From NCBI GenBank assembly GCA_003645825.1, contig QNCQ01000078.1:1-7385 (forward strand): 7,385 nt of DNA, written 5' to 3'. A program made the position numbers and the translations under genes. This DNA comes from Fidelibacterota bacterium (GTDB lineage Bacteria > Fidelibacterota > UBA2242 > B5-G15). Numbering within the stretch: position 1 is the first letter of the stretch; each line of letters opens with the position of its first letter. Below, piece after piece: positions 6,301 through 7,385 of this stretch. Under the pieces are notes generated by a model that did no database searches, was not told the origin of the DNA, and saw only the letters and a program-made list of their open reading frames with translations.

Positions 6301-7109
6301 AGATAGATGACGAAGTTGAGAAGGAAATTTATAAGATAAAAGTTGGTGATGACCTCCAGCCTGGTGTTTTGCAGTTGGCCAAGGTGTATGTTGCTACCAA
6401 GCGGAAGATTCGAGTTGGCGATAAAATGGCAGGAAGGCATGGTAATAAGGGGGTGGTTTCTATTGTGGTTCCCGAAGAGGACATGCCTTTTCTTGAGGAT
6501 GGTACACGGGTTGATATAGTTTTGAATCCTCTGGGTGTTCCTTCAAGAATGAATCTAGGTCAGTTATACGAAACGATGCTAGGCTGGGCAGGGAAGAAGC
6601 TCGGTGTATACTATGAGACTCCAGTGTTTAATGGAGCTACGCATGATGAGGTTGTGGCCGAGTTGAAAAAAGCCAGGTTACCAGAGGACGGGAAAGTTAC
6701 CCTTTACGATGGAAAGACAGGGGAGCCTTTTGAGAATAAGGTTATGGTTGGATGTATATATATGATGAAACTGTTGCATCTTGTTGAGGACAAGGTTCAT
6801 GCAAGATCGACCGGTCCGTACTCTCTGATAACTCAGCAGCCTCTTGGTGGAAAGGCACAGTTTGGTGGTCAAAGACTGGGAGAGATGGAAGTCTGGGCAC
6901 TTGAGGCTTATGGTGCGGCGTATACTCTACAGGAAATGCTTACAGTGAAGTCTGATGACGTGGATGGTAGGACAAAGATGTATAATGCTATTGTTAATGG
7001 TGAGAATTTCTCTGATTTTGGTATACCTGAGTCTTTTAACGTTCTGGTTAAGGAATTGCAAGGGCTTTGTATTGAGTTAGATTTAAATTACTCAGAAGAA
7101 GAGGGGTAA
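3309..7109 (+). CDS. rpoB: DNA-directed RNA polymerase subunit beta
   Basis: Encodes 1266 residues; E. coli has 1342, and Bacteroidota beta subunits are about this size. Beta forms one side of the RNA polymerase cleft and part of the active centre. Seen in order: an N-terminal protrusion and lobe with FVINGAERVIVSQL; rifampicin cluster I at about residues 460-484, with Q463, D466, H476, R479 and S481 matching E. coli Q513, D516, H526, R529 and S531; HDDANRALM at 627-635; FED at 769-771; KMAGRHGNKG at 1039-1048, where K1039 and K1047 match K1065 and K1073; H1164 matching H1237; and a C-terminal GGKAQFGGQRLGEMEVWALE clamp segment. A charged insertion occupies about 896-1012. The only possible start is TTG 3309, backed by a strong ribosome binding site. 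rpoC follows after 6 bases. Confidence 0.98.
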   Translation: MNSVLTITNGRKSFAKSKPVIDVPNLLDVQIRSFEEFLQKDVPPEKRKVQGLEEAFRSIFPIEDNHGNYLLEYKYYTVGDPPYTVRECVERGVSYTVPLKVRLVLHISEEGGSGKYTAGIEQDIFFGNIPYMTERGTFVINGAERVIVSQLQRSPGVVFDQQDHSSGNKIYIARIIPFRGSWVDFVIDHHDVMNAIIDKRRKFPATILLRAFGYPTNEDILTLFGMGKRVPLSKAEKEAKGLFLAENIVDKDTGEVLLDIKNRVKVDDDVLKICKSHKIDSLLVFSTDDETIINVFLNTFIKDPIENDEGAAIYYLYKNLRTGEPPNLEVARKFVERLFFSPKKYDLGMVGRYRINKKFNLNVPVEETVLTKQDLVEIMRYLVKMKRGELGPDDIDHLGNRRVRTVGEQLTNQFTLALTRMARTVRERMNLRESENLTPQDLINSRIITSAINSFFGTNQLSQFMDQTNPLAETTHKRRVSALGPGGLSRERAGFEVRDVHYTHYGRLCPIETPEGPNIGLISSLATYAYVNELGFIETPYRKVVVENGKARVTDEIEYLSADDEDRELIAQANAPVDEKGYFVAPKVRARIKGEFPIVDPKEVRYVDVSPTQIVSVSASLIPFLEHDDANRALMGSNMQRQAVPLLKPEGPIVGTGMEKKVALDSKAVVTSPVDGVIEKVCADYIIIKSEEFKDELNLDETRERVRVDLIKFQRTNQDTMINQRPLVRPGDRVKKGQVIADGCATDQGELALGRNVLVAFMPWRGYNFEDAIVISERLLKDDVFTSVHVKEFELEVRDTKRGPEELTREIPNVSEERAANLDPNGVIRVGAEVKPGDILIGKVVPKGETDPTPEEKLLRAIFGEKAADVKDASKKADPGVWGVVINTQLFTRKGRDSRARDRKRIEEITQDGLKRQAELKRRRNAKLVEILRGKVANEIKDLTKQKVVVKDGAVFDDDLLAKLDFDKIGLDQDWTKDEETNKKIRILFDNYFSVSHKIDDEVEKEIYKIKVGDDLQPGVLQLAKVYVATKRKIRVGDKMAGRHGNKGVVSIVVPEEDMPFLEDGTRVDIVLNPLGVPSRMNLGQLYETMLGWAGKKLGVYYETPVFNGATHDEVVAELKKARLPEDGKVTLYDGKTGEPFENKVMVGCIYMMKLLHLVEDKVHARSTGPYSLITQQPLGGKAQFGGQRLGEMEVWALEAYGAAYTLQEMLTVKSDDVDGRTKMYNAIVNGENFSDFGIPESFNVLVKELQGLCIELDLNYSEEEG
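7101..7106 (+). promoter_or_regulatory. Ribosome binding site of rpoC inside rpoB
   Basis: GAGGGG lies in the last codons of rpoB, 9 bases before ATG 7116. The overlap suggests that rpoB and rpoC translation are coupled, which would help keep beta and beta' equal. Confidence 0.65.
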
Positions 7110-7115
7110 TATAAA

Positions 7116-7385
7116 ATGAATGGTGTAAGACCAATTGATCGTAGGAAGGAGTTTGCAAGTATAATAATACATTTTTCTTCTCCTGAAACGGTTCTTAAGA
7201 GATCAAGAGGTGAAGTCCTCAGGCCTGAGACGATTAATTATAGGACGTATAAACCTGAAAAGGATGGTCTTTTTTGTGAGAAAATATTTGGTCCGGTGAA
7301 GGATTACGAGTGTCACTGTGGAAAGTATAAGAGGATAAGGTATAAGGGGATTATTTGTGATAGATGTGGGGTGGAGGTTGCTCCA
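7116..7385 (+). CDS. rpoC: DNA-directed RNA polymerase subunit beta', N-terminal part (partial)
   Basis: The first 90 residues are present; the gene runs off the window. Beta' carries the catalytic Mg-binding NADFDGD loop, which lies further downstream and is not seen. Visible: an N-terminal segment with SPETVLKRSRGEVLRPETINY (residues 22-42), then the GLFCEKIFGP motif (51-60), then the zinc-binding ribbon with C66, C68, C81 and C84. These four match E. coli C70, C72, C85 and C88 with the same spacing. The ribbon contacts upstream DNA and the RNA exit region. The N-terminus MNGVRPIDRRKEF differs from E. coli, as expected across phyla. The gene begins 6 bases after the rpoB stop. Confidence 0.98.
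   Translation, partial: MNGVRPIDRRKEFASIIIHFSSPETVLKRSRGEVLRPETINYRTYKPEKDGLFCEKIFGPVKDYECHCGKYKRIRYKGIICDRCGVEVAP

Noticed and set aside
1..7385. A mobile element, CRISPR array, defence or biosynthetic system
   Set aside because: Every gene is a core housekeeping gene in conserved order, and no repeats arrays, transposase frames, integration borders or composition breaks are visible.

Overview
This window is a bacterial core translation/transcription cluster, read entirely on the + strand: 3' end of tuf (EF-Tu), rpmG (L33), tRNA-Trp(CCA), secE, nusG, rplK (L11), rplA (L1), rplJ (L10), rplL (L7/L12), rpoB and the 5' end of rpoC. Every gene is intact apart from tuf and rpoC, which are cut by the window edges. 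Gaps between genes are 6 to 40 bases, except for 96 bases between rplL and rpoB. No stretch over 300 bases lacks a gene.

Organism: the order tuf-(rpmG)-trnW-secE-nusG-rplKAJL-rpoBC is the common bacterial arrangement. The beta subunit (1266 aa) reads most like those of the Fibrobacterota-Chlorobiota-Bacteroidota (FCB) group, judged from remembered family sequences and not from a search. Examples are the N-terminal PPEKRK segment, the FVINGAERVIVSQL and NPLAETTHKRR regions, and the segment around RDTKRGPEEL. Shine-Dalgarno (SD) motifs are strong before rplL, rpoB and rpoC, which is unlike typical Bacteroidia and fits another FCB branch better. By eye, base composition is moderately AT-rich, the + strand is purine-rich, and Arg AGA/AGG and Ile ATA codons are frequent even in ribosomal protein genes.

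How the genes work together: EF-Tu and tRNA-Trp feed the ribosome. L33, L11, L1, L10 and L12 build the large subunit, its L1 stalk and the factor-binding stalk. SecE is a core part of the Sec translocon. NusG couples RNA polymerase to the ribosome and to Rho. RpoB and RpoC form the RNA polymerase active centre. Tight spacing, and SD motifs lying inside upstream stop regions (rplK, rplA, rpoC), suggest one polycistronic unit with translational coupling. The tRNA would be cut out of the transcript.

I looked for an undescribed system and do not see one. The points worth a second look are modest: an L10 C-terminal tail of the length associated with three L12 dimers, an rpoB that can only start at TTG, a hairpin in the one long intergenic gap, no room for the classical L1 and L10 autoregulatory leaders, and a run of five consecutive genes ending in TAG.
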